A model generated the notes under the pieces. That model had not been told where the DNA came from and searched no databases. It saw only the letters and a program-made list of their open reading frames with translations. From an uncultured Hyphomonadaceae bacterium (lineage in GTDB: Bacteria > Pseudomonadota > Alphaproteobacteria > Caulobacterales > Hyphomonadaceae), in contig CALLCD010000100.1 in the NCBI GenBank assembly GCA_938049795.1, forward strand, positions 1-26,261: a DNA stretch of 26,261 nucleotides, written 5' to 3'. Positions 14,634 to 22,547 of the stretch are shown in pieces. Every line of letters begins with the position of its first letter. The first letter of the stretch is position 1. Position numbers and translations under genes: made by a program.

Positions 14634-15965
14634 ATGGCAGATGATGTAGGACAGGCGCCGTGGCATCTGAGCGGCAATTGGGCACCGCGTCAGGATGAGG
14701 TCACCGAAACCAATCTCGAAATAGAAGGCGAGATCCCCCATCACCTGAACGGAACCTATATCCGGACCGGCCCGAACCCCAAATCCGGCAAGTCGCCCCA
14801 TTGGTTTCTCGGCGACGGCATGATCCATGGCATACGCCTGCGCGAGGGCAAGGCTGAATGGTATCGCAACGCGTTCATACAAACCACAAGCCTCGGCGTC
14901 CCGTTCGGCGCAAGCGGCAATCCGCGCGACATCAGCAATAGCAAAGCGAACACCCACATTCTGCAACACGGAGACAGAGTCCTCGCCTTGTATGAAACCG
15001 GACTGCCCTGGCGCATTGATCAGGACCTGAACACGCTCGGGATCGAGACCTTCGGCGGCGACCTCCAGACCGCCATGACCGCCCACCCCAAAGTCTGCCC
15101 CGTCACCGGCGAGTTGATGGCCTTCTCCTATGCCGAGATGCAAGAACCTCTGCTGCGCTATGTCCGCATTGGCAAGGATGGCGAGGTCAAACAGACCGAG
15201 GGGATCGACATCCCGCGCATCGTTATGATGCACGATTTCGCAATCACGCGGAATTATTCGATCTTTCTGGACCTGCCTGTCTGCTTCGATTTAAATTTGC
15301 TCGCAACCGGCATGCCGTTCGAGTTCAAGCCCGAAGCGGGCGCGCGGATTGGCGTGATGCCGCGTGCGGGCGGGAATGGGGATATCCGCTGGTTCGAGAT
15401 ACCGCCATGCTTCATCTTCCACACCGTCAATGCCCATGAAGTTGGCAGCAAGATCGTGCTCACCGCGTCGCGGCTCAAAGCGGCCTTCCAGGGCACACCG
15501 GATGATTTCGCCAATGTCGGCTATCTCTGGCGCTGGACGCTCGATCTGGAAACCGGCGCTGTGAAAGAAGAACAGCTCGACGACCGGCCGGGTGACTTTG
15601 CCCGCGTCAATGGCTCGCGCCTGGGGCTTGAGGCACGTTTCGGCTATCTGATGTCAATGGCCGGAGAGGGCGAGGGCGGAGAGCCGATCTACGGGTCCGA
15701 ATTGCTGAAATACGATTTGCAATCGGGCGCATGCAAAGTCCACAGGCTCGGTGACACAGTGCGCGGCGGCGAGCCCACCTTCGTCTCCACCGGCGCAGAA
15801 GAAGACCAGGGCTATGTGATGACATTCTGCCATGATGAAGCCACAGGCCAATCGACCTTTATCATCGTAGACGCGCAGGACTTTGACGCTTCCCCTGTCG
15901 CCACAATCCACCTACCCCACAGAGTGCCCTATGGTGCCCACGGCAATTGGGTCCCACTGGGCTAA
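14634..15965 (+). CDS. Carotenoid oxygenase-family (RPE65-like) non-haem iron dioxygenase
   Basis: This 443-residue protein starts at the ATG at 14634, with GAGGG 4-5 bases upstream. Family motifs are LNGTYIRTGPNPK (38-50), FLGDGMIHGIRL (58-69) and NSKANTHILQHG. The four Fe(II) ligands are His151 (TAHPKVCP), His200 (MMHDFAIT), His263 (FHTVNAHE) and His436 (GAHGNW), so it should be active. Family members cut an alkene C=C bond with O2: carotenoids, stilbenes (lignostilbene dioxygenase) or phenylpropenes (isoeugenol oxygenase). Lignostilbene enzymes use a Tyr and a Lys to hold the phenol. Here the segment RNAFIQT has Phe81 where I would expect that Tyr, while Lys104 lies in SKANTH; this assignment needs an alignment. 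No signal peptide is seen, so it should be cytoplasmic. The AT-rich 130 bases upstream probably contain its own promoter. Confidence 0.9.
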   Translation: MADDVGQAPWHLSGNWAPRQDEVTETNLEIEGEIPHHLNGTYIRTGPNPKSGKSPHWFLGDGMIHGIRLREGKAEWYRNAFIQTTSLGVPFGASGNPRDISNSKANTHILQHGDRVLALYETGLPWRIDQDLNTLGIETFGGDLQTAMTAHPKVCPVTGELMAFSYAEMQEPLLRYVRIGKDGEVKQTEGIDIPRIVMMHDFAITRNYSIFLDLPVCFDLNLLATGMPFEFKPEAGARIGVMPRAGGNGDIRWFEIPPCFIFHTVNAHEVGSKIVLTASRLKAAFQGTPDDFANVGYLWRWTLDLETGAVKEEQLDDRPGDFARVNGSRLGLEARFGYLMSMAGEGEGGEPIYGSELLKYDLQSGACKVHRLGDTVRGGEPTFVSTGAEEDQGYVMTFCHDEATGQSTFIIVDAQDFDASPVATIHLPHRVPYGAHGNWVPLG

Positions 15966-15992
15966 ACGCTTTGTGGTTGGCATTGCGCTTGC

Positions 15993-18119
15993 CTATTCGC
16001 CGAGGTCTGCCACACCGGACTCATGAGCACGATGGGTGACATAGGCGCGCACCGCATTGAGATCATCATCGCCGAGCTCTGCGCCGAACCCGACCATGCC
16101 GACATCTTTCAGTCCGCCATCGCGAGTGATCAGCATCCACGTGTCCTCGTCGCCAAGCGCATAAGACCAGCGCAGGTCCGGCAACACGCCGCCACTGACC
16201 GCCGTATCGCCATGACAGCCCGAGCAATACCGCGCATAAATGCCCGCACCGAGATCAATCTCTTCGGGCGTTCCGAATGAGGGCGGAGCAGGGACGCGCG
16301 CGCGGCTGACATCATAGGGCTCTGGCAACGTCTCTGTGCCGCCAAGCTTATAGACAAGCAAGCGCGAGCGGTTGACTTGCGGGCCGTCCTCATTGTGCGA
16401 AAGTTCCCCAAGCAGCAGCGGGACGATGCCGCCCCAGCCGGCGAGAATGGCCACATATTGCTCGCCATCAAGCTCATAGGTCACAGGCGCCGCCACAACG
16501 CCGGTCTGAACGCTCTGGCTCCACAATTTCTCACCTGTCTCGGACTTGTAGGCCGAAAAATCCCCGTTCCGGTCGCCTTGGAAGACAAGCCCGCCCGCCG
16601 TCGCCAGCGTGCCGCCATTCCACGGCCCGCCATGCTCGACCCGCCAAACTTCCTTTTGCGCCACCGGATCCCATGCCAGCAAATGCCCGCCAAGCGAGCG
16701 GCGAACCGTATCCCGCACCGCCTGATTATTCGGCAAGCCAATCGCTTCGAGATCAACGCCAAGATTGACCGTCAGCTCGCTCGCTTCAAACGCCTCATCA
16801 GAAATATATGGAAAACCAAGCACTTGTGCGGGCAGATAGACCAGCCCCGTGTGCGGATCAAAGGACATGGAATGCCAATTGTGCGCGCCCATCGGTCCGG
16901 GCGTGCCTTCCCACGGCTTGCCAGTATTGTGGTAGAACGCTTCAGGCACAATGTTCGGCCGACCCGTCTCCTGATCCACCCCATCCGCCCATGTCACAGG
17001 CACGAATGGCTTGGCGGAAATAAACGCGCCCGTCTCGCGGTCGATGACGTAGAAAAACCCGTTCTTCGGCGCCTGCATCAGCACTTTGCGCGGCGCGCCC
17101 TCGATCTCCATGTCGGCAAGGATCATCTGTTGGGTCGCGGTAAAGTCCCACTGGTCGCCGGGCGTTGTCTGAAAATGCCAGACATATTCGCCTGTGTCGG
17201 GCCGCAGCGCGACAATTGACGAGAGGAACAGATTGTCCCCGCCCTCAGGGCTGCGAAATTTCGGGTTCCAGGGCGAGCCATTGCCAACCCCGATATAGAG
17301 CAGGTCCAGCTCGGCATCATAGGCCATAGAATCCCAGACCGTGCCGCCCCCGCCAAGTTTCCACCATTCGCCCGTCCACGTCTCGGCTGCCATTTCGAGG
17401 ATTGGATTTTCAAACGGCGCGTCCGGATTGCCCGGCACCGTATAGAAGCGCCAGTCAAGTTCGCCCGTCTGAGCATCATAAGCGGAGACATAGCCGCGCA
17501 CGCCGAACTCGCCGCCGCCATTGCCAATCAGCACGCGCCCTTTGACCACGCGCGGTGCGCCGGTGATGCTGTAGAACTTGTCGCGGTCGGTGATCGTGTC
17601 GATTTCCCAGACCGGCGAGCCGTCCGTCGCATTAAGCGCGATCAGCCGGCCATCAAATGTGCCGAAGAAAATCTTCCCGTCATGATAGGCGACCCCGCGA
17701 TTGACCACATCGCAGCACCCGCGCACGGCCCATTCGCCGGGCACTTCGGGGTCATATTGCCAGAGCAGGTCGCCGGTTCTGGCGTCAAACGCATGCACCT
17801 TGCTCCACGCGCTCGTCACATAGATCACGCCGTCAATGACAATCGGCGTCGCTTCCTGACCCCGGCGCGTGTCCATATCGTGATACCAGGCAAGGCCGAG
17901 GTCTGCGACCGTCTCGGTGTTGATCGCATCGAGCGGGCTGTGTCGGCTCTCATCATAGGTACGCCCATGCAGAGGCCAATCGCCAGCATTGACCTTGATG
18001 GCGTCTGCGTTGCCAGCAATTGCGCCGGTTTGCTCAGGGGCGGGGGCCGCGGTCTCGGCCGGACTGCACGCGCCAAAGACCAGCAATGACGCCAGCACAC
18101 TGATCAAACCATGTTTCAC
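15993..18119 (-). CDS. PQQ-dependent quinohaemoprotein alcohol dehydrogenase (type II), probable lipoprotein
   Basis: The best start is the GTG at 18119, with GGAG 6 bases upstream, giving 708 residues; a TTG at 18146 would overlap the upstream gene. The N-terminus MKHGLISVLASLLVFGAC resembles a lipoprotein signal with Cys18 as the lipidated residue. The eight-bladed PQQ propeller carries the vicinal disulphide Cys135-Cys136 (RGCCDVVNRG), the catalytic Asp268 (WDSMAYDAELD), SPEGGDNLFLSS and APKNGFFYVIDR. The C-terminal cytochrome c domain has CSGCH (632-636) with a likely Met675 axial ligand (VGMVGFG). This order and the motifs match type II quinohaemoprotein alcohol dehydrogenases, which oxidise alcohols in the periplasm and pass electrons to a cytochrome or azurin. 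The residue two past the catalytic Asp is Glu, not the extra Asp of lanthanide enzymes, so calcium is expected. It lies 16 bases after the aldehyde dehydrogenase. Confidence 0.93.
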   Translation of the reverse strand: MKHGLISVLASLLVFGACSPAETAAPAPEQTGAIAGNADAIKVNAGDWPLHGRTYDESRHSPLDAINTETVADLGLAWYHDMDTRRGQEATPIVIDGVIYVTSAWSKVHAFDARTGDLLWQYDPEVPGEWAVRGCCDVVNRGVAYHDGKIFFGTFDGRLIALNATDGSPVWEIDTITDRDKFYSITGAPRVVKGRVLIGNGGGEFGVRGYVSAYDAQTGELDWRFYTVPGNPDAPFENPILEMAAETWTGEWWKLGGGGTVWDSMAYDAELDLLYIGVGNGSPWNPKFRSPEGGDNLFLSSIVALRPDTGEYVWHFQTTPGDQWDFTATQQMILADMEIEGAPRKVLMQAPKNGFFYVIDRETGAFISAKPFVPVTWADGVDQETGRPNIVPEAFYHNTGKPWEGTPGPMGAHNWHSMSFDPHTGLVYLPAQVLGFPYISDEAFEASELTVNLGVDLEAIGLPNNQAVRDTVRRSLGGHLLAWDPVAQKEVWRVEHGGPWNGGTLATAGGLVFQGDRNGDFSAYKSETGEKLWSQSVQTGVVAAPVTYELDGEQYVAILAGWGGIVPLLLGELSHNEDGPQVNRSRLLVYKLGGTETLPEPYDVSRARVPAPPSFGTPEEIDLGAGIYARYCSGCHGDTAVSGGVLPDLRWSYALGDEDTWMLITRDGGLKDVGMVGFGAELGDDDLNAVRAYVTHRAHESGVADLGE

Positions 18120-18135
18120 GACCGACTCCGCTGAC

Positions 18136-19584
18136 TTATTTTGCAATATTGTAGATTTTTATATCCGTATTGGCTTCAAGACCCTCTTGGCCAAATTCGA
18201 CCCCGATACCAGACCCTTTGACGCCGCCAAACGGGATGTGCGGGGCAACCTCGCCATGCTTGTTGATATAGACTGTGCCCGCCTCAATCCGCGCGGCCAC
18301 GCTGCGGGCAGCATCGAGATTCGAACTCCAGACCGAAGCGGCAAGACCGAAATCAAGACCATTGGCCTGCGCAATGGCGTCATCAATGTCCGAATAGCGG
18401 ATGATCGGCAGGGCGGTGCCAAATTGTTCCTCATCGACAAGACGCGCACCGGCGGCAATGTCTGCGACCAGTGTGATCGGATAGAAATAGCCCGGCCGGT
18501 CAAGCCGTGCGCCGCCGGTTAGAATTTTAGCCCCCTGCGCCCGTGCATCGTCCACAAGGGCAGCAACTTTGTTCAATTGCATTTCGTTCTGCAAAGGCCC
18601 AAGCGCGCTCGCTTCATCAAGGCCGTCGCCCATCGGGATCGCCTCGGCAAGGGCGGCCAATTCGGCACACATCTCGTCATAGATCGCATCATGGACGTAA
18701 AGCCGCTTAAGCGCTGCGCAGGTCTGTCCGCCATTGATAAACGCGCCCCAGAAGATGCCCTCGGCAATCTCTTTCGACTTGGTGTCCGGCAGAACAATCC
18801 CGGCATCATTGCCGCCAAGTTCGAGCGTAAGCCGTTTCAAATTGCCCGCCGCGCTCTGCATAATCTTGCGGCCTGTGGCGGTCGAGCCGGTGAAGACGAT
18901 CTTGTCGATCCCGTCATGGCCGCTCATCGCGCCGCCAATCGGACCTTCGCCAGTGACGCAGTTCAGCACGCCCTTCGGCAACACCGTGTTCAGCAATTCC
19001 ACCATCCGCAAAGTGCTCAGCGGTGTGAACGGCGAGGGCTTGATCACAACCGCATTGCCCGCGCGGATGGCCGGCACGATATGCCAGATCGCAATCATCA
19101 AGGGCCAGTTCCAAGGCGTGATCGACCCGACAACGCCCACCGGCACGCGGTGCTGCTCGACGCGGGCAGTCTCGTCTTCCTGAAGAATCTTGACCGGCAT
19201 ATCAAGCTCGGCCGCATAGCCTGCCCAACCGGCGCATCCGCCAAGTTCGAACTCCGAGCCCAGACCCTTGAGCGGCTTACCCTGTTCGCGGGTCAGAAGC
19301 TCGGCCAGCTCAGCAGCATTCTCGGTCAGCACGCCAGCCATTTTCCGGCACGCCTCTTTACGGACCTCATCAGGCTCACGTGCCCACAAAACTTGCGCAG
19401 CTTGCGCGGCGGCGACCGCGGTGTCGAGTAATTCAGGCGAGCAAAGCGGGGCCAGTCCAACAACATCCAGCGTGGCCGGGTTGATGACCTCATCGGCTGC
19501 ATCCGTCGTGACCGGCGCGCCATCTATCGTCATCGGATAGGTCCGCTCGGTCGTCGTCTCGGTTTTCTTTTTGAATCCAAACAT
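18136..19584 (-). CDS. NAD(P)-dependent aldehyde dehydrogenase
   Basis: The ATG at 19584 (GGTGG 5 bases upstream) gives 482 residues, normal for the family; the frame runs further upstream only from a TTG inside a hairpin region. Motifs in order are the cofactor-site TPWNWPLMIA and VIKPSPFTPLSTL, VFTGSTATGRK, the general base Glu255 in LELGGND, and the nucleophile Cys289 in NGGQTCAALKR. The 34-residue Glu-to-Cys spacing is canonical. It oxidises an aldehyde to the acid in the cytoplasm and would naturally follow the alcohol dehydrogenase encoded 16 bases downstream. That enzyme works in the periplasm, so the aldehyde must cross the inner membrane. It is 147 bases downstream of the receptor gene on the same strand, separated by a strong inverted repeat. 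The specific substrate is unknown. Confidence 0.93.
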   Translation of the reverse strand: MFGFKKKTETTTERTYPMTIDGAPVTTDAADEVINPATLDVVGLAPLCSPELLDTAVAAAQAAQVLWAREPDEVRKEACRKMAGVLTENAAELAELLTREQGKPLKGLGSEFELGGCAGWAGYAAELDMPVKILQEDETARVEQHRVPVGVVGSITPWNWPLMIAIWHIVPAIRAGNAVVIKPSPFTPLSTLRMVELLNTVLPKGVLNCVTGEGPIGGAMSGHDGIDKIVFTGSTATGRKIMQSAAGNLKRLTLELGGNDAGIVLPDTKSKEIAEGIFWGAFINGGQTCAALKRLYVHDAIYDEMCAELAALAEAIPMGDGLDEASALGPLQNEMQLNKVAALVDDARAQGAKILTGGARLDRPGYFYPITLVADIAAGARLVDEEQFGTALPIIRYSDIDDAIAQANGLDFGLAASVWSSNLDAARSVAARIEAGTVYINKHGEVAPHIPFGGVKGSGIGVEFGQEGLEANTDIKIYNIAK

Positions 19585-19666
19585 GTCGTCCACCTTGCTC
19601 CTGATCTCCCATCGGCGCAGGCCGCGCGCGGCGATTGCGTCGTTCAAATTTATCGGTTCGAGAGGG

Positions 19667-19721
19667 CTGATGAAGGGGTTGGGGGTCAATGGGAGGAGAA
19701 GAAACTCAACCCCTTCATCAG
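19667..19721 (-). repeat. Perfect 15-bp inverted repeat between receptor and aldehyde dehydrogenase genes
   Basis: CTGATGAAGGGGTTG (19667-19681) is exactly mirrored by CAACCCCTTCATCAG (19707-19721) with a 25-base spacer. It begins 10 bases after the receptor stop on the minus strand. As RNA it would form a very stable stem, but no U-run follows, so it is not a classical intrinsic terminator. The minus-strand loop carries a pyrimidine stretch (CTTCTCCTCC) that looks like anti-Shine-Dalgarno sequence. Likely roles are mRNA 3'-end protection of the receptor message, partial termination, or uncoupling of expression inside an operon. Confidence 0.8.
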
Positions 19722-19731
19722 ATAAGACGTG

Positions 19732-22380
19732 CTAGAATTCGAAGTCGAGCTTCACACGCCATTCGCCAGGCCGGTTAAACGAAGCTTCGACAAAGCTAAG
19801 CGCACCGGAGTTGAACCCTGAGCCGATAAACCGCTCATTGGTGATGTTCCGGCCGATCAGCGAGATCGCCCAGTTTGCATCTTCGGGCTCATATTTGATC
19901 TGGCCACCGAGCAGACCGACAGAGTCCTGAATAAGTTCAGGCGTGTTCTGCGCGTCATTGGCGGTGTCGCTGCGCCAGCTATAGTTCACATTGAACGTCA
20001 GATCACCACGATCCCCCGGAATCGGCTGAACATAGTTACCCGCCAGCGCGAAGGTGAACTCCGGCGTGTTCTGCAACTCATCGTCCACGGTAACCTGCGG
20101 CGCGACGAGATCGGAAATTGTGCGGTACTCAGCATCAATATAGCCGAACGATCCGACAAGAGACAGATTGTCCGTTGGGTAATATTCCGCTTCGAGCTCG
20201 ATGCCGCGAATACGTGCGTCACCGGCATTGGCGTTTAGCGGCGAAATACCCGCCTGCAAAACAATCTGGATATCGTCATAATTGTTCCAGAACGCCGCAC
20301 CGTTCACACGCAGCGAACTGTTGAGCAGGTCAGCCTTGAAGCCAAGCTCGTAATTGTCCGACGTTTCCGGATCAAAGATGATGCCCGGAAGCTGACCGCC
20401 CGCCGGTGTTGCCGATGCGCCCGCAAAATCGGGGTTGAACGGGGCAACAAGACGCGTGGTAAAGCCGCCCGATTTGAAGCCCTGCGAGAAGGTGAAATAG
20501 GTGAAGATATCATCGGTAACCTGATAATTCACACCCGCACGGAACGAGACATCATCAAAGTTCGCCACTTGCAATTCTTCTGGCCCAAGGAACGTCGTGT
20601 TCACAGTGCCGTCCGGATTGAGACGCGGGAAGGGCGTGTCACCCTCGGCATCTTCAAGGAAGCCGCTAGGCGTGGTCGGATCAGCAAAGACACCGGCAAA
20701 GAACGGCGTTGTGTTCTGCTGGTCAAGCTGGAGCTCTTTCTGTTCGTCGGTAAAGCGAACACCAAAGACAACATTCAGCCCCTCAATGACTTCAAAGTCG
20801 GCCTCACCAAACACGGACAAAGCGCGCGTTTCCTGGAAGTTCGGTCCGAAAATGTTCAGAATACCGCCACCGATCGGAACCTGGTCAATTTGCAGCGCAT
20901 CTTCGAAGAAGGCAAAGCCGCCAACCGTATAGTTCAACCGGCCATCAAGGAAATTACCGATGAGCTGGATTTCCTGACTGATCTGATCCTGATCCAGCAC
21001 AAAGCTGGTCTGGTCAAAGGAGAAAGGCGAGTTGTCAATGTCGCGGCCAAAGGCGCCGGTGAGGGCGCGATAGGCGGTGATCGACTTGATTTCCAGATCT
21101 GGCGTCAGCTCATAGGTCGAGACCGAAGACACGCCCCAGGAATCAATGTTCGAGAAATTCGCGCCTGTCGCAAAAGTCTGGTCAATATCAGCGGGCAGCA
21201 AAGCATTGCTGAAGAAGCCGACATCATTTGTCGGATCGCCATCATTGTTGATGCCCTCAAGGGTTCCGGTCAGCGCACATGGCGGGATCGCGCCCGCAGG
21301 GGGGCCACCGAGACAGGCATTAAACAGACCGGCGAGCGATGTCGTCAGAACACCATCCGGGGTCAGGCCTTGAGGCTGGCCTGTGGCCGGATCAATAAAG
21401 GTCGCGTCATCCGCCGAGCCGAGCGAGACAAGCGTACCGGCAGGGGCCGCGTCACGAATGCGCGAATAGTCCGCCGAAAGAGTCGTCTCGAACCGCTCCG
21501 TCGGCTGCCAGAGAAGCTTGCCGCGAATGGCTTGATTGTCGAGCGCGCCGCGATCTGCGCCATTGGTGTCGGCAACATTGATCTGGTCAATCGGCGTCAG
21601 CGCGCTGAACGGAGCCGACGCAGACGGGCCAGCCGGAATGCCGCCTGGATTGTCCGGCGTGATCACGCCAGCAGGGTTGAACAATACCTGCTCCTGGAAC
21701 CCGTCCTGATCCTGCGTCGAGAAAGCAAATGTCGCAGCCAGAGTTTCTGAAATCGGAACATTCACCGCGCCATCAAAAGCGAGCCGGTCAAAGCGGCCAA
21801 TCTCGGCCGAGCCACGGAAAGAAAACGCGTCAAAATCAGGACGCGCTGTGCGGATGTTGACCGCGCCGCCAATCGAGTTCCGGCCAAACAATGTGCCTTG
21901 TGGGCCTTTGAGGACTTCAACCTGCTGAATGTCATAGAGCTGGAAAACCGAGCCAATCGTCCGCGCAATGTAGACATCATCGACATAGACGCCAACGCCG
22001 GGGTCGGTGTTAACGGCAAAATCCGACTGGCCAATGCCGCGAATAAAGCCTTGGAAGGTCGAAGACGCTCCAGAGAAAGTAGACGTGTTGTCAAAGGTCA
22101 CGTTCGGGGTAAAGGCGGCCAGTTCAGACGTGTCCGTGATCCCGCGTGTCTCCAGCGCCCGCGCCGTGTAAGCGGTCACGGTCACAGGGGTTGATTGCAA
22201 GTTCTCTTCGACGCGGCGAGCGGTCACTGTGACCTGCTCGAGGCGGCGGGTGTCTTCGCCTTCGCTCGCGGCTGCATCTTGTGCTGCGGCCGGCACAGCG
22301 GCCAGACAGGCCAGCGCCATCATCGACGCGCCGCCCAAAAGGGTCTTGCTCAAAGTCTTTGGTTTAAATTCATTTTGCAC
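19732..22380 (-). CDS. TonB-dependent outer-membrane receptor 2
   Basis: The start chosen is the GTG at 22380, because GGAGGA lies 7 bases before it and the protein then opens with a clean signal peptide (KTLLGGASMMALACLAAVPAAAQ spans about residues 12-34). That gives 882 residues. The TonB-box/plug entry is LEQVTVTARRVEENLQSTPV, followed by the plug signature QQVEVLKGPQGTLFGRNSIGG and a long beta barrel ending in the terminal Phe of LDFEF. It belongs to the same broad receptor type as the one at 601-3129 but is clearly a different paralogue. It lies between araC (upstream, same strand) and the aldehyde/alcohol dehydrogenase pair, so it probably imports the substrate or precursor of that pathway. 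Its leader contains interlocked inverted repeats (22491-22539). The ligand is not predictable. Confidence 0.93.
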   Translation of the reverse strand: MQNEFKPKTLSKTLLGGASMMALACLAAVPAAAQDAAASEGEDTRRLEQVTVTARRVEENLQSTPVTVTAYTARALETRGITDTSELAAFTPNVTFDNTSTFSGASSTFQGFIRGIGQSDFAVNTDPGVGVYVDDVYIARTIGSVFQLYDIQQVEVLKGPQGTLFGRNSIGGAVNIRTARPDFDAFSFRGSAEIGRFDRLAFDGAVNVPISETLAATFAFSTQDQDGFQEQVLFNPAGVITPDNPGGIPAGPSASAPFSALTPIDQINVADTNGADRGALDNQAIRGKLLWQPTERFETTLSADYSRIRDAAPAGTLVSLGSADDATFIDPATGQPQGLTPDGVLTTSLAGLFNACLGGPPAGAIPPCALTGTLEGINNDGDPTNDVGFFSNALLPADIDQTFATGANFSNIDSWGVSSVSTYELTPDLEIKSITAYRALTGAFGRDIDNSPFSFDQTSFVLDQDQISQEIQLIGNFLDGRLNYTVGGFAFFEDALQIDQVPIGGGILNIFGPNFQETRALSVFGEADFEVIEGLNVVFGVRFTDEQKELQLDQQNTTPFFAGVFADPTTPSGFLEDAEGDTPFPRLNPDGTVNTTFLGPEELQVANFDDVSFRAGVNYQVTDDIFTYFTFSQGFKSGGFTTRLVAPFNPDFAGASATPAGGQLPGIIFDPETSDNYELGFKADLLNSSLRVNGAAFWNNYDDIQIVLQAGISPLNANAGDARIRGIELEAEYYPTDNLSLVGSFGYIDAEYRTISDLVAPQVTVDDELQNTPEFTFALAGNYVQPIPGDRGDLTFNVNYSWRSDTANDAQNTPELIQDSVGLLGGQIKYEPEDANWAISLIGRNITNERFIGSGFNSGALSFVEASFNRPGEWRVKLDFEF

Positions 22381-22490
22381 GATGTGTTCCTCCAGAACGG
22401 CGCTGCAATTTGCGCGCATCATTTTCGATTGGGCGTTTCGTGGCCGTGCAATCGGCCTCTTCCACGCCTGAGACATTATTGGGGTTAGGG

Positions 22491-22539
22491 CTAGCCTGTT
22501 AGTCTGTAGGCGAGGCTAGGCTTGACGGATTGCGCCTAC
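22491..22539 (-). promoter_or_regulatory. Interlocked inverted repeats with pseudoknot topology in the receptor leader
   Basis: CTAGCCT (22491-22497) pairs with AGGCTAG (22513-22519). GTAGGCG (22506-22512) pairs with CGCCTAC (22533-22539). The second stem starts inside the loop of the first, and the inner arms abut, which is the layout of an H-type pseudoknot with 8-, 0- and 13-base connections. It lies between the araC stop and the receptor start, so it would be in the receptor mRNA leader or the araC 3' end. It matches no riboswitch class I recognise. The arms could also be DNA binding sites. Confidence 0.45.
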
Positions 22540-22547
22540 GGGACAGG

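Noticed and set aside
15993..18119. Lanthanide-dependent (XoxF-like) alcohol dehydrogenase
   Set aside because: The residue two positions after catalytic Asp268 is Glu270 rather than the extra Asp, and the fused cytochrome c domain fits type II quinohaemoprotein enzymes.
18120..18146. TTG start at 18146 for the PQQ alcohol dehydrogenase
   Set aside because: It would overlap the aldehyde dehydrogenase stop and disturb the signal peptide; the GTG at 18119 has GGAG at good spacing.
18577..19431. 284-codon plus-strand open frame inside the aldehyde dehydrogenase gene
   Set aside because: Antisense to a gene with canonical Glu255/Cys289 spacing; the translation is rich in Arg, His and Ala without motifs.
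20569..21750. 393-codon plus-strand open frame inside TonB receptor 2
   Set aside because: Antisense to a complete receptor with signal peptide, plug and terminal Phe; the translation has no domain features.
22491..22519. Intrinsic terminator of araC
   Set aside because: The 7-bp stem has a 15-base loop and no U-run on the minus strand; interlocking with a second stem suggests another role.
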